The notes beneath the pieces were generated by a model that saw only the letters and a program-made list of their open reading frames with translations, searched no databases and had not been told where the DNA came from. Both the position numbers and the translations under genes were made by a program. Of a stretch of 33,846 nt of DNA, positions 16,931-23,634 are shown one piece after another. Position 1 is the stretch's first letter. Each line of letters opens with the position of its first letter. Source of the DNA: JACCXJ01 sp052387115 (lineage in GTDB: Bacteria; Pseudomonadota; Gammaproteobacteria; JACCXJ01); contig JBQTJM010000314.1 of NCBI GenBank assembly GCA_052387115.1, positions 1 to 33,846 of the forward strand, given 5' to 3'.

Positions 16931-17028
16931 TGCCAAAAAAATCAGAAGGAGGCCACATCCGCTATTATTGCAGCGGGTTTCGCAATGACAAGCGTTGCGG
17001 TGGGCGCGACGCTCGGGAGAGAAGGGCG

Positions 17029-17235
17029 ATGAACGAAGAGACCATGAACCTCGAGATCCGCAAGTTCCTGAAGCGCGTGGGGGTTACCTCGCAGCGCGAG
17101 ATCGAACAGGCGGTCCGGGGCGCGATCGCCGCGGGCCGGATCAAAGGTGACGGGACCTTGTCGGTGCGGGTGACCTTGGAGGTGGCCGAGCTGGGGATCC
17201 GCCACGTGCTGGACGATACGGTGGCGCTGGAATGA
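17029..17235 (+). CDS. DUF6494 family small protein
   Basis: A 68-residue protein beginning MNEETMNLEIRKFLKRVGVT, with SQREIEQAVRGAIAAGRI and LEVAELGIRHVLDDTVALE. It looks like a small helical bundle and matches the DUF6494 pattern of gammaproteobacteria. Function unknown. The ATG at 17029 has the purine-rich GGGAGAGAAGGG upstream. It is divergent from mobA and convergent with the DUF1820 gene. Confidence 0.75.
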   Translation: MNEETMNLEIRKFLKRVGVTSQREIEQAVRGAIAAGRIKGDGTLSVRVTLEVAELGIRHVLDDTVALE

Positions 17236-17282
17236 GGGTGGGGCCCTTGGGGTCCCCCCCAATGGGCAGCCGGCCCCGGGGA

Positions 17283-17621
17283 TCAGGACTTGCCCGGGTC
17301 CTTCTGGGTATAGACGGGGAAGGGCGTCACGTTGGCACCGCCATCGCCCTTGATCGGGGTCACCTTGACCTGGCCTTCCTTCTCGACTTCGTCGATGCGG
17401 ATGATGGCGTGCATCGGGATATAGCTCCGGCCGACGCCGGTGAACTCGGACTTCAGCTGCTCTTCCGCGGGGTCCAGGACCAGGGACGTGCGCGTGCCGA
17501 ATACCAGATCCCCTATCTCCACGAACCCGAACAACCCGCCCTGACTCACGCTGCGGGCATAGACCTCGTACACCCGGCCCTGGTTATGGAAGACCACCTT
17601 ATAGATACACCGCTTGGACAT
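17283..17621 (-). CDS. DUF1820 family protein
   Basis: A 112-residue protein starting MSKRCIYKVVFHNQGRVYEV, with YARSVSQGGLFGFVEIGDL, EEQLKSEFTGV and YIPMHAIIRIDEVEKEG. This is the DUF1820 signature: a small beta-rich cytoplasmic protein of unknown function, common in gammaproteobacteria. I chose the ATG at 17621 because homology starts there; the open frame upstream is unrelated. Confidence 0.88.
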   Translation of the reverse strand: MSKRCIYKVVFHNQGRVYEVYARSVSQGGLFGFVEIGDLVFGTRTSLVLDPAEEQLKSEFTGVGRSYIPMHAIIRIDEVEKEGQVKVTPIKGDGGANVTPFPVYTQKDPGKS

Positions 17622-17753
17622 CGAGGTCGCCTTGCTTGAGCCCGGGCCGATCGTAGCATAAGGATTGACGCGATCGGCGCCGGGATACACGCTCCGGCGA
17701 GGAGCAGCAAGATGTACGCCGAGGCTCGTGAACTTTAGCGATCCCGGCCTGGC

Positions 17754-18647
17754 TCATTGCGATGCCCGGACGCGATCCGAGGCGCGGCCTCGGTCCTCGC
17801 CCCGGTTCTCCTGGCCCCAATCCCGGCCACCGTCCTGGATACGCGTGATGAACCGTTCGATGCCCGCCACCAGTAGCTCCGTCCCTGCCAGAAAGGCGTC
17901 GTTGTGCCCCCCCTGGCGCTTGACGAACTGCTTGCGGCCGGGGGCCGCCGCGAACAGGCGTTCCCCATGCTCATAGGGCACGATCTCGTCGTCCGGGCTG
18001 TGGATCACGAGCACGGGACAGCGCACCCGGGGGAGCCGCTCGAGCGTCGGGTACTCGACCCTTAGCAGCAGGCGCGCGGGAAAGTACGGATAGAAACGGC
18101 CGGCCAGCTCGTGCATGGTCGTGAAGGTCGATTCCAGGATGAGTCCCGCGGGATGTTCGCGGGTCGCGATCCAGGTGGCCACCGCCCCGCCCAGGGACTC
18201 TCCGAACAGCACGACGCGGTCGGCCGCAATGTCGAGCGTCGTGGTCAGATATTCCCAGCCGGCCAGGGCATCGCGATAGGTGCCCTCTTCGGAGGGGCTG
18301 CCGGAGCTTTCGCCGTAGCCGCGGTAATCAAGGATGAGCACCGCGAGCCCGAGGCCGTGCAGGGCGTGCAAGGCCATCAGCCGGTGGGATATGTTGCCGG
18401 CGTTGCCGTGCAGGAACAGCACGGTCAACCGGGCCTCGGCCGCCGGGATATACCAACCCGAGAGTCGCACGCCGTCCCGGGCACGGATCTCGATCGGTTC
18501 GTAGACCAGTCCCGCCTGGGCCGGCGTGGCCATGATCTCTCGGGACGGAAAGAAAATGAAGGAGGGCTGGAACACGGACATGGCTGCGACCACGATCGCC
18601 CACACCGCGAAGGCCGCCACGAGCGCGGAAAGCAGGATGTCACGCAT
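17754..18647 (-). CDS. Membrane-anchored alpha/beta hydrolase
   Basis: A 297-residue serine hydrolase of the BEM46-like group. One N-terminal membrane helix (ILLSALVAAFAVWAIVVAAM, residues 4-23) precedes a hydrolase fold with the oxyanion motif FLHGNAGN, LDYRGYGESSG, the nucleophile elbow LFGESLGGA, the acid in IHSPDDEIVP and the base in KRQGGHNDAF. All three catalytic residues are present. The substrate is unknown. The C-terminus is a charged tail after the fold. Confidence 0.9.
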   Translation of the reverse strand: MRDILLSALVAAFAVWAIVVAAMSVFQPSFIFFPSREIMATPAQAGLVYEPIEIRARDGVRLSGWYIPAAEARLTVLFLHGNAGNISHRLMALHALHGLGLAVLILDYRGYGESSGSPSEEGTYRDALAGWEYLTTTLDIAADRVVLFGESLGGAVATWIATREHPAGLILESTFTTMHELAGRFYPYFPARLLLRVEYPTLERLPRVRCPVLVIHSPDDEIVPYEHGERLFAAAPGRKQFVKRQGGHNDAFLAGTELLVAGIERFITRIQDGGRDWGQENRGEDRGRASDRVRASQ

Positions 18648-18663
18648 GGGGAGGGGTCAGACG

Positions 18664-18752
18664 AAATAGGGGTCAGAGTAGTATTTATTCCACCGAAGGA
18701 CTCGCCGTAGCGCATCAACGGTCGTGAACAAATACAACTCTGACCCCTATTT
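18664..18752. repeat. Small inverted-repeat element (MITE/REP-like)
   Basis: Perfect 16-bp arms AAATAGGGGTCAGAGT (18664-18679) and its complement (18737-18752) extend inward as imperfect pairing (GTATTTATT against AACAAATAC). The short direct repeat GGGGTCAGA sits just outside and inside the left end. Elements of this sequence type often associate with REP-associated transposases; a remnant of one is at 30.2 kb. Confidence 0.75.
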
Positions 18753-18811
18753 TCCATAAAACAACGCGAGCAACCCACAGCCGATGCCGCAGGTAGACCC
18801 GCGCGTCAAAT

Positions 18812-18829
18812 TGGGGGCCGAGGCCCCCC
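18812..18829. terminator. GC-rich hairpin downstream of the 25-residue peptide gene
   Basis: TGGGGGC and GCCCCC pair around a CGAG loop. On the minus strand the hairpin is followed by AATTTG, so the T tail is weak. Confidence 0.4.
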
Positions 18830-18867
18830 AGGTTATTGTTTATCTGAGATTAGGTCAGATGCCCGCC

Positions 18868-18945
18868 TTAGCGATTGAGCGCGATCAGAGCGCCGAAGCA
18901 CACGATGGACAAAGCGAACAACACCCACATGGTAGCGTCAGGCAT
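18868..18945 (-). CDS. 25-residue single-pass membrane peptide
   Basis: A short gene supported by its signals. The minus strand has the ideal Shine-Dalgarno AAGGAGGT, four bases (AACC) before the ATG at 18945, and a TATAAC -10-like element at 18965-18970. The product begins MPDATMWVLFALSIVC and ends LIALNR, one hydrophobic helix with an Arg at the end. Its size and topology recall the small subunits of membrane complexes (CydX- or KdpF-like), but I see no specific match. It lies on the same strand downstream of the GTPase pair, separated by about 260 nt, and probably has its own promoter. Confidence 0.65.
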   Translation of the reverse strand: MPDATMWVLFALSIVCFGALIALNR

Positions 18946-18964
18946 GGTTACCTCCTTCGATTTA

Positions 18965-18970
18965 GTTATA
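18965..18970 (-). promoter_or_regulatory. -10-like element of the 25-residue peptide gene
   Basis: TATAAC on the minus strand lies 19 nt before the ATG, giving a short leader that holds the Shine-Dalgarno (18946-18957). No consensus -35 is evident at 16-18 nt. Confidence 0.35.
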
Positions 18971-19207
18971 GGGTTCGACAGGAGAGGCAATCGCCCCTCC
19001 CGGCCGGCTTGCGCACAACCCCCGACTCTTAGCCTTGTAAAGCTCACCGTGGTAACGTGGGCCGGTCACGCAGCGTATAACCAGTACGTTCCCACTACTA
19101 CAATACCCCAATTGATTCCTAGATGGAACCCATGGGCGAAACCCGCGCCGCTCGACACCCGCGGCGGTTCGCCAGGGTCCCAGATACCAGGCTCAAGCGC
19201 CGGGCTC

Positions 19208-20596
19208 TCAGGCGAACGAAGAACCGCGCAGCCGGGCCGAGATCTTCTCGCGCGCCTCGGTGAGCAGCGAGTCCCGGTCGAGACCGTCGAGGATCTCCTG
19301 GACGACGCGCTTGGGCCCCAGCGGTCCCCACGACCGCCCCTCTGCGAGATAGCGTTGCGCCGCCCGTCCGACCACGAGCGCCGAATAGTAGGCGACGGCC
19401 CCCTGGGTGGCGCCCGTAACCAAGGTCGACAGCCCGGCCGTGCCGCCTTTGATCGCCGAGGCGATGAAGTGAACGGCCCACACCGTGCCCATCACCAGCG
19501 CCATCTGCGCCGCGATGGTGGCGATGAGCCGTCCGGCCTCGGCCTTGCCCATGGGCAGGCCGTAGATCCGCGCGAGGTGCAGGACCAGGGCCACGTCCGC
19601 GGCCCCGGCGGCCAGGAGATCCGAGATCGGGATGGGGTTCAGGCCCACGACCACCCCTTTGACCAGACAGTAGCTGCGGATCACGGCGGCGGCCAGATCG
19701 CGCCTGATCGCCAGCACCCGGCTGCTGATCGCGTCCGAGACCTCACCCGCGAAGAGCGTCGCGTTGAGCGCCGCGAGGGCCTTCCCCTCGCTTTCCAGGA
19801 TGGACCAAAGCGCCTCGCGCAGGGCCTGCACTTGCGGTTCGGCGCGCCGTAGCGCCTCGGTCTCGCGACCGGATGCGTCGATCTCGATGTAGATGCGTGG
19901 ACCCGGCTCGGCGGCACTGCAGACGATGCGATCGGACGGTACGAGTCCCCGGCAGCGGAGTGTGAGCGCCTCGACCAGCACGGCGCGTTCGGCCTCCGTG
20001 TAGCGGTCGATCTTGTTGAATACCAGCAGTAACGGTTTGTGCTCCTCGGCGAGCAGTCTGAGCGCCTGGATCTCAGTGCCGGAGGTGTCACCATCGACCA
20101 CGAACAGCACCAGATCGGCGCGGCGGCCGACCTCGCGCGCCATGCGCTCGCGGGCCTCGCCCTCGATGTCGTCGATGCCGGGGGTGTCGATCAGGAACAC
20201 GCCCCCGGCATCCCGTTCGTGCGGCTGTCGTTCCTCCCAGCGGGCGGATTGCGGGGCGCGTGTCTCGCCGTGCAGCGGGCTGGTCGAGAACCGTCGCTCG
20301 CGAAGCAGGGCATTGATGAGGGCTGATTTTCCAACCCCGACGCGCCCGAAGAGCGCGATGTGGATGTGGCCCTCTTCGAGCCGCTCGAGCATGGCCTGGA
20401 CGTGACCCAGCTCCTCCGAAAGGCCGTCGCGCACCGCCGCCGGCAACTTGGGGTCCTCGACCAGCGCACGCAGGCTGTCGCGCGCCCGGCCGAGCGGGGA
20501 GTCCTCGCGTTGGCCCTCAAGGCTCTCCGCGGCGTCCTTTTCCCGGGACCAGGGCCAGCCGGACCAGGCGTTCCGCACGCGTTCCCAGATCCTCAC
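19208..20596 (-). CDS. Era-like GTPase with DUF697-type membrane C-terminus (GTPase B)
   Basis: A 462-residue protein with a complete G domain: P-loop GRVGVGKSAL (about residue 85), DTPGID, and NKID. A hydrophobic C-terminal region follows, of the DUF697 type (VVVGLNPIPISDLLAAGAAD, then VALVLHLARIYGLP, MGTVWAVHFIASAI). It probably binds or remodels the inner membrane in a GTP-dependent way; the cellular role is unknown. The ATG at 20596 overlaps the end of GTPase A by 80 bp. No better ATG lies downstream before the P-loop, so either a long overlap or a GTG start inside it (for example 20578) is used. It is a paralogue of the upstream gene. Confidence 0.85.
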   Translation of the reverse strand: MRIWERVRNAWSGWPWSREKDAAESLEGQREDSPLGRARDSLRALVEDPKLPAAVRDGLSEELGHVQAMLERLEEGHIHIALFGRVGVGKSALINALLRERRFSTSPLHGETRAPQSARWEERQPHERDAGGVFLIDTPGIDDIEGEARERMAREVGRRADLVLFVVDGDTSGTEIQALRLLAEEHKPLLLVFNKIDRYTEAERAVLVEALTLRCRGLVPSDRIVCSAAEPGPRIYIEIDASGRETEALRRAEPQVQALREALWSILESEGKALAALNATLFAGEVSDAISSRVLAIRRDLAAAVIRSYCLVKGVVVGLNPIPISDLLAAGAADVALVLHLARIYGLPMGKAEAGRLIATIAAQMALVMGTVWAVHFIASAIKGGTAGLSTLVTGATQGAVAYYSALVVGRAAQRYLAEGRSWGPLGPKRVVQEILDGLDRDSLLTEAREKISARLRGSSFA

Positions 20597-22004
20597 TCAA
20601 GTCCTCCTCGAAACGCTGCAAGGTAGCCTGCTCCCCGAGATCCCCTTCGCGGGCTAGGCCCTCGGCCACCGCGCGCCCGAGACTCTCGAAGATGAGGCCG
20701 TAACCCACGGCGTGCAAGGCCCCGCCCGCCACGGTGCCGAGGCCGGGAAAGGCCTTGAAGGCGTTGCCCGCGACCGCCAGCACCATCGGCAGGGCCTTGC
20801 GCGCCCGTTTCGTGGCGAGCCGCAGGAGGCGCGTCATGTCCACCCGCGGGGGGGAGACCTCGTAGAGCTCGCACAGGGAGCGCACCATACCCACGGCGAG
20901 ATAGCCCTGGATCACCAGATCGGTGCCGGGGGCCACGGCCACCAGCGCCCCGACCACCGCCTGGCGCGCATAGTCTCTCACGATCTCCTCGGCGCGGGTG
21001 CCACGGTGTGTGGCGAGTGAGACGTCGAGCTTGTGAGCCGCGAGCCCGAGCACCGCCTTCTCACGGCCCTGGAGCAGCGCCGCGCGGTCCTGGCCCAGGG
21101 TACGCGCCAAGGCCGCGAGCAACTCCGCGACATTCGGCGGGACGGGCTCCACCGAGACGACTTCCTGGCCGTTCGCTCGGGTGCGCACGACCTCTCTCTG
21201 GCCGCCCGCCGACAGGGCGACCACCTCGCACCGCGGCACCCGTTCCGCGATCCGCGCACGCAAGGTGTCCAGATCGAGCTCCGCGTACCAATCCATCTTG
21301 TTGATGGCGACGATGACGGGCTTGCCGAGGGTGATCAAGGCCGCGAGCTCCCGGTGTTGCGCACGGGTCAGGTCCGAATCGGTGAGATACACCACGGCGT
21401 GGGCGCGCAGGGCCTCCTCTCGGGCGACGGGTTCCAGGTCTCGTGCCGGGTCGTTGCACCCCGGCAGGTCGATGAGCTCGGCCTCCTCACCGTTCGGGGC
21501 GTGCCAGCGGTAACGCGTCACGCTCCGGGTGGTCCCGGCGCGCGGATCGATGTCCACCCGGCAGCCGGGGAGGAGGGTCTGGACGAGCGAGGACTTGCCG
21601 CTCCCGACCTCGCCGAAGAGCGCGATGCAGAGCCCGGCCCCGGGCTCGGAGAGGCGGCCGAGCTCGGCTCGGACCGAGCCGATGTCGGCGCCCTGGGCTT
21701 CGGCCTTCGCCATGCGCGCATGCAACTCGGCCGGGTTGGGCGGGGAGGGCGCGCGGTCAGATCTCTTACGTGGCTCATTCGCGGGACGGGGTCGCAGGAG
21801 TCGCCAGAGCACGTACCCGACCCCGGCCGCGAGCAAGGCGACCAGCGCAACGTACGCCCCGACCAGCACCATCGGGGCCTCGGCCAAGCGCTCCCAGACG
21901 GAGAAGGCCAGATCCGTGGCATAGAAGAGGCCGAGCAGGGCGAGGGCGAAGCCAATGCTGAGCAGGGCCGCGAGCAGCACTCGGAACAGCGTCACACCCC
22001 GCAC
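20517..22004 (-). CDS. Membrane GTPase with N-terminal helices (GTPase A)
   Basis: A 495-residue protein with two N-terminal membrane helices (FRVLLAALLSIGFALALLGL, then MVLVGAYVALVALLAAGVGY), a G domain with GEVGSGKSSL, DLPGCND and INKMDW, and a C-terminal region like that of GTPase B (AVVGALVAVAPGTDLVIQGY, then LAVGMVRSLCELYEV). Both P-loop and NKxD are intact. I placed the start at GTG 22004 because GGGAG precedes it by about 10 nt; GTG 21995 is an alternative and no ATG is available. It runs into GTPase B with an 80-bp overlap, which suggests coupled production. Confidence 0.8.
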   Translation of the reverse strand: MRGVTLFRVLLAALLSIGFALALLGLFYATDLAFSVWERLAEAPMVLVGAYVALVALLAAGVGYVLWRLLRPRPANEPRKRSDRAPSPPNPAELHARMAKAEAQGADIGSVRAELGRLSEPGAGLCIALFGEVGSGKSSLVQTLLPGCRVDIDPRAGTTRSVTRYRWHAPNGEEAELIDLPGCNDPARDLEPVAREEALRAHAVVYLTDSDLTRAQHRELAALITLGKPVIVAINKMDWYAELDLDTLRARIAERVPRCEVVALSAGGQREVVRTRANGQEVVSVEPVPPNVAELLAALARTLGQDRAALLQGREKAVLGLAAHKLDVSLATHRGTRAEEIVRDYARQAVVGALVAVAPGTDLVIQGYLAVGMVRSLCELYEVSPPRVDMTRLLRLATKRARKALPMVLAVAGNAFKAFPGLGTVAGGALHAVGYGLIFESLGRAVAEGLAREGDLGEQATLQRFEEDLSEDLGTRAERLVRLALVPGKGRRGEP

Positions 22005-22047
22005 GATGATGGCGCTCCCGCCGCGCGGCACTCGGCGAAAACAATCT

Positions 22048-22083
22048 GATTGATCGGGGGATTGATCGGGGGATTGATCGGGG
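22048..22083. repeat. Tandem 12-bp repeat, three perfect copies
   Basis: GATTGATCGGGG occurs three times in a row between the unknown membrane protein gene and GTPase A. On the minus strand it precedes the GTPase A start by about 45 nt. Confidence 0.9.
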
Positions 22084-22141
22084 GGGCTGGTCGGAGGGAT
22101 GGGTCGGGAGGCATCGGGTCCGCCCCTTACCGTCGAGTCCC

Positions 22142-22744
22142 CTACAGTTCGATCACCCGCTGGCGGTTGCGGCGCTGTAGCCAGAGGGCGATGACCAGGA
22201 TCAGCGCGACGAGGCCGACCACTGCGCCGATCCAGGCGAGCGACCAGTTGAGACCGGCGCCGTGACCGAGCTGAAACGGAAAGCGCAAGACGTGTTTCTT
22301 GCCCGTCGAGTCCTGGATACCGACGATCTCCACGAAGTAACCGGGCGCGTTGAACTTGTGCGCCATGAGCACGGTACCGGTCGAATAGGTCTTGGACGGC
22401 AATTGCTTGACGGGCTTGCCGACGCCGTCTTCTTCGGAGTCCTGGGCCGCGTTCCAGGACGCGGCTTCGATGATCCGCACCTCGGTCGGCATGCGGCGCA
22501 GCGCGGGATCGATGAAGTCCAGGGTCAAGTTCGTGTCGCCGGTCCCGGGGGCCTCCTGGCAGAACGACCGGTCGCCGAAGGCCGGTTGATAGATGTTGAA
22601 ATGAACATCGTAGTCCTCGACCTTGCGCCAGCACTTCTCATCTTGCTGCGCCTGCGCCGCAACGGTACCAGAAACCAAATAATAGAAGCCAAATAGCAAC
22701 GTCCCGACCACCACCGACGTCGCCATGATGCGAGATAGGCCCAT
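22142..22744 (-). CDS. Unrecognised bitopic envelope protein
   Basis: A 200-residue protein I do not recognise. It has an N-terminal hydrophobic segment (ATSVVVGTLLFGFYYLVSGT, probably a signal peptide ending near AQAQ) and a central domain of about 130 residues with two cysteines (DEKCW, RSFCQEAPGTG). A C-terminal membrane helix (WIGAVVGLVALILVIALWL) ends in Arg-rich sequence, implying a periplasmic domain held by a C-terminal anchor. The start at 22744 is fixed by GAGGAG upstream. It lies 137 nt before GTPase A on the same strand and may be its envelope partner; that is inference from position. Confidence 0.8.
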   Translation of the reverse strand: MGLSRIMATSVVVGTLLFGFYYLVSGTVAAQAQQDEKCWRKVEDYDVHFNIYQPAFGDRSFCQEAPGTGDTNLTLDFIDPALRRMPTEVRIIEAASWNAAQDSEEDGVGKPVKQLPSKTYSTGTVLMAHKFNAPGYFVEIVGIQDSTGKKHVLRFPFQLGHGAGLNWSLAWIGAVVGLVALILVIALWLQRRNRQRVIEL

Positions 22745-22827
22745 AGCGTGCTCCTCGAAGGGTAGAAGTATCGTTTTTCCAGAGTTTATCCCTTCGACGC
22801 CAACACTACTCCTTCCCTGCGCAAGAT

Positions 22828-23634
22828 TCAAAGCATTCCGGGGGTGACCCGCCGGGACGGCGTGCGGGCGCCGGCGGTGCCCTGTACGGCGCTGCGAGCG
22901 TGGCGCTGGCGAACCGCTTCGAAAAGGCATACCGCGGCGGCCACCGAGACGTTGAGGCTCTCGATCGAGCCCTGCATCGGGATCCGGACCTCGTGATCAC
23001 ACAGCTCCCGCGTCAGCCGTCGGAGCCCGCGGCCCTCGCCGCCCACCACGATGGCCACGGGGCCGGTCAAGTCCGTGTCGAACAGACACTGCTCGGCAGT
23101 GCCCGCCGCGCCGATCACGGCCACCCCGGCGTCACGCAGCCCGCGCAAGGCGCGTGCGAGGTTGCCGGCCTGGATGAGCGGCACCCGCGTCGCCGCGCCG
23201 CTCGCGACCTTGACGACCACGGGGGTGATCCCGACCCCGCGGTGCCGCGGCACGATGACCGCCGCGACCCCGGCGGCCTCCGCGGTGCGCAGGCAGGCCC
23301 CCAGGTTGCGCGGATCCTCGACGGCGTCGAGGATCAGCAGGAGGGGCGGGCCATCGGCGGCAGCCAGTAACTCGGGGAGGACGCCCTCGTCCAGGCGCTC
23401 GCTCGTGCGGCAACGCAGCACGACTCCCTGATGGCAGAGGCCCGACGCGAGGCGATCCAGTGTGTGGCGCGGGACGGAGTGGGTGGCGAGCCCGGCGCGG
23501 GCGGCGAGCTTCAGGACCTCCGAGAGGCGCAGGTCCTCGCGCCCGGCCAGTACCCACAGCTCCAGGGCGTCGACCGGGGCATCCGACAAACGCTGCCGGA
23601 CCGGGTGCAGCCCCAGTACCAGCTCGCTCTTCAT
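22828..23634 (-). CDS. rlmB: 23S rRNA (guanosine-2'-O)-methyltransferase RlmB
   Basis: SpoU-family enzyme that methylates G2251 of 23S rRNA. The 268-residue protein opens MKSELVLGLHPVRQRL and has the three SPOUT motifs: DPRNLGACLRTAEAAGV, VVGGEGRGLRRL and IPMQGSIESLNVSVA (the SAM-binding knot). The N-terminal substrate-binding domain is present. Its ATG overlaps the rnr stop by 4 bp (ATGA), so the two are translationally coupled. The rnr-rlmB order is standard. Confidence 0.96.
   Translation of the reverse strand: MKSELVLGLHPVRQRLSDAPVDALELWVLAGREDLRLSEVLKLAARAGLATHSVPRHTLDRLASGLCHQGVVLRCRTSERLDEGVLPELLAAADGPPLLLILDAVEDPRNLGACLRTAEAAGVAAVIVPRHRGVGITPVVVKVASGAATRVPLIQAGNLARALRGLRDAGVAVIGAAGTAEQCLFDTDLTGPVAIVVGGEGRGLRRLTRELCDHEVRIPMQGSIESLNVSVAAAVCLFEAVRQRHARSAVQGTAGARTPSRRVTPGML

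Noticed and set aside
16936..17028. Possible cysteine-rich peptide (CSGFRNDKRCGG) in front of the DUF6494 protein
   Set aside because: It lies in an upstream extension of that frame, outside the family's conserved start; the two cysteines do not form a zinc-ribbon pattern.
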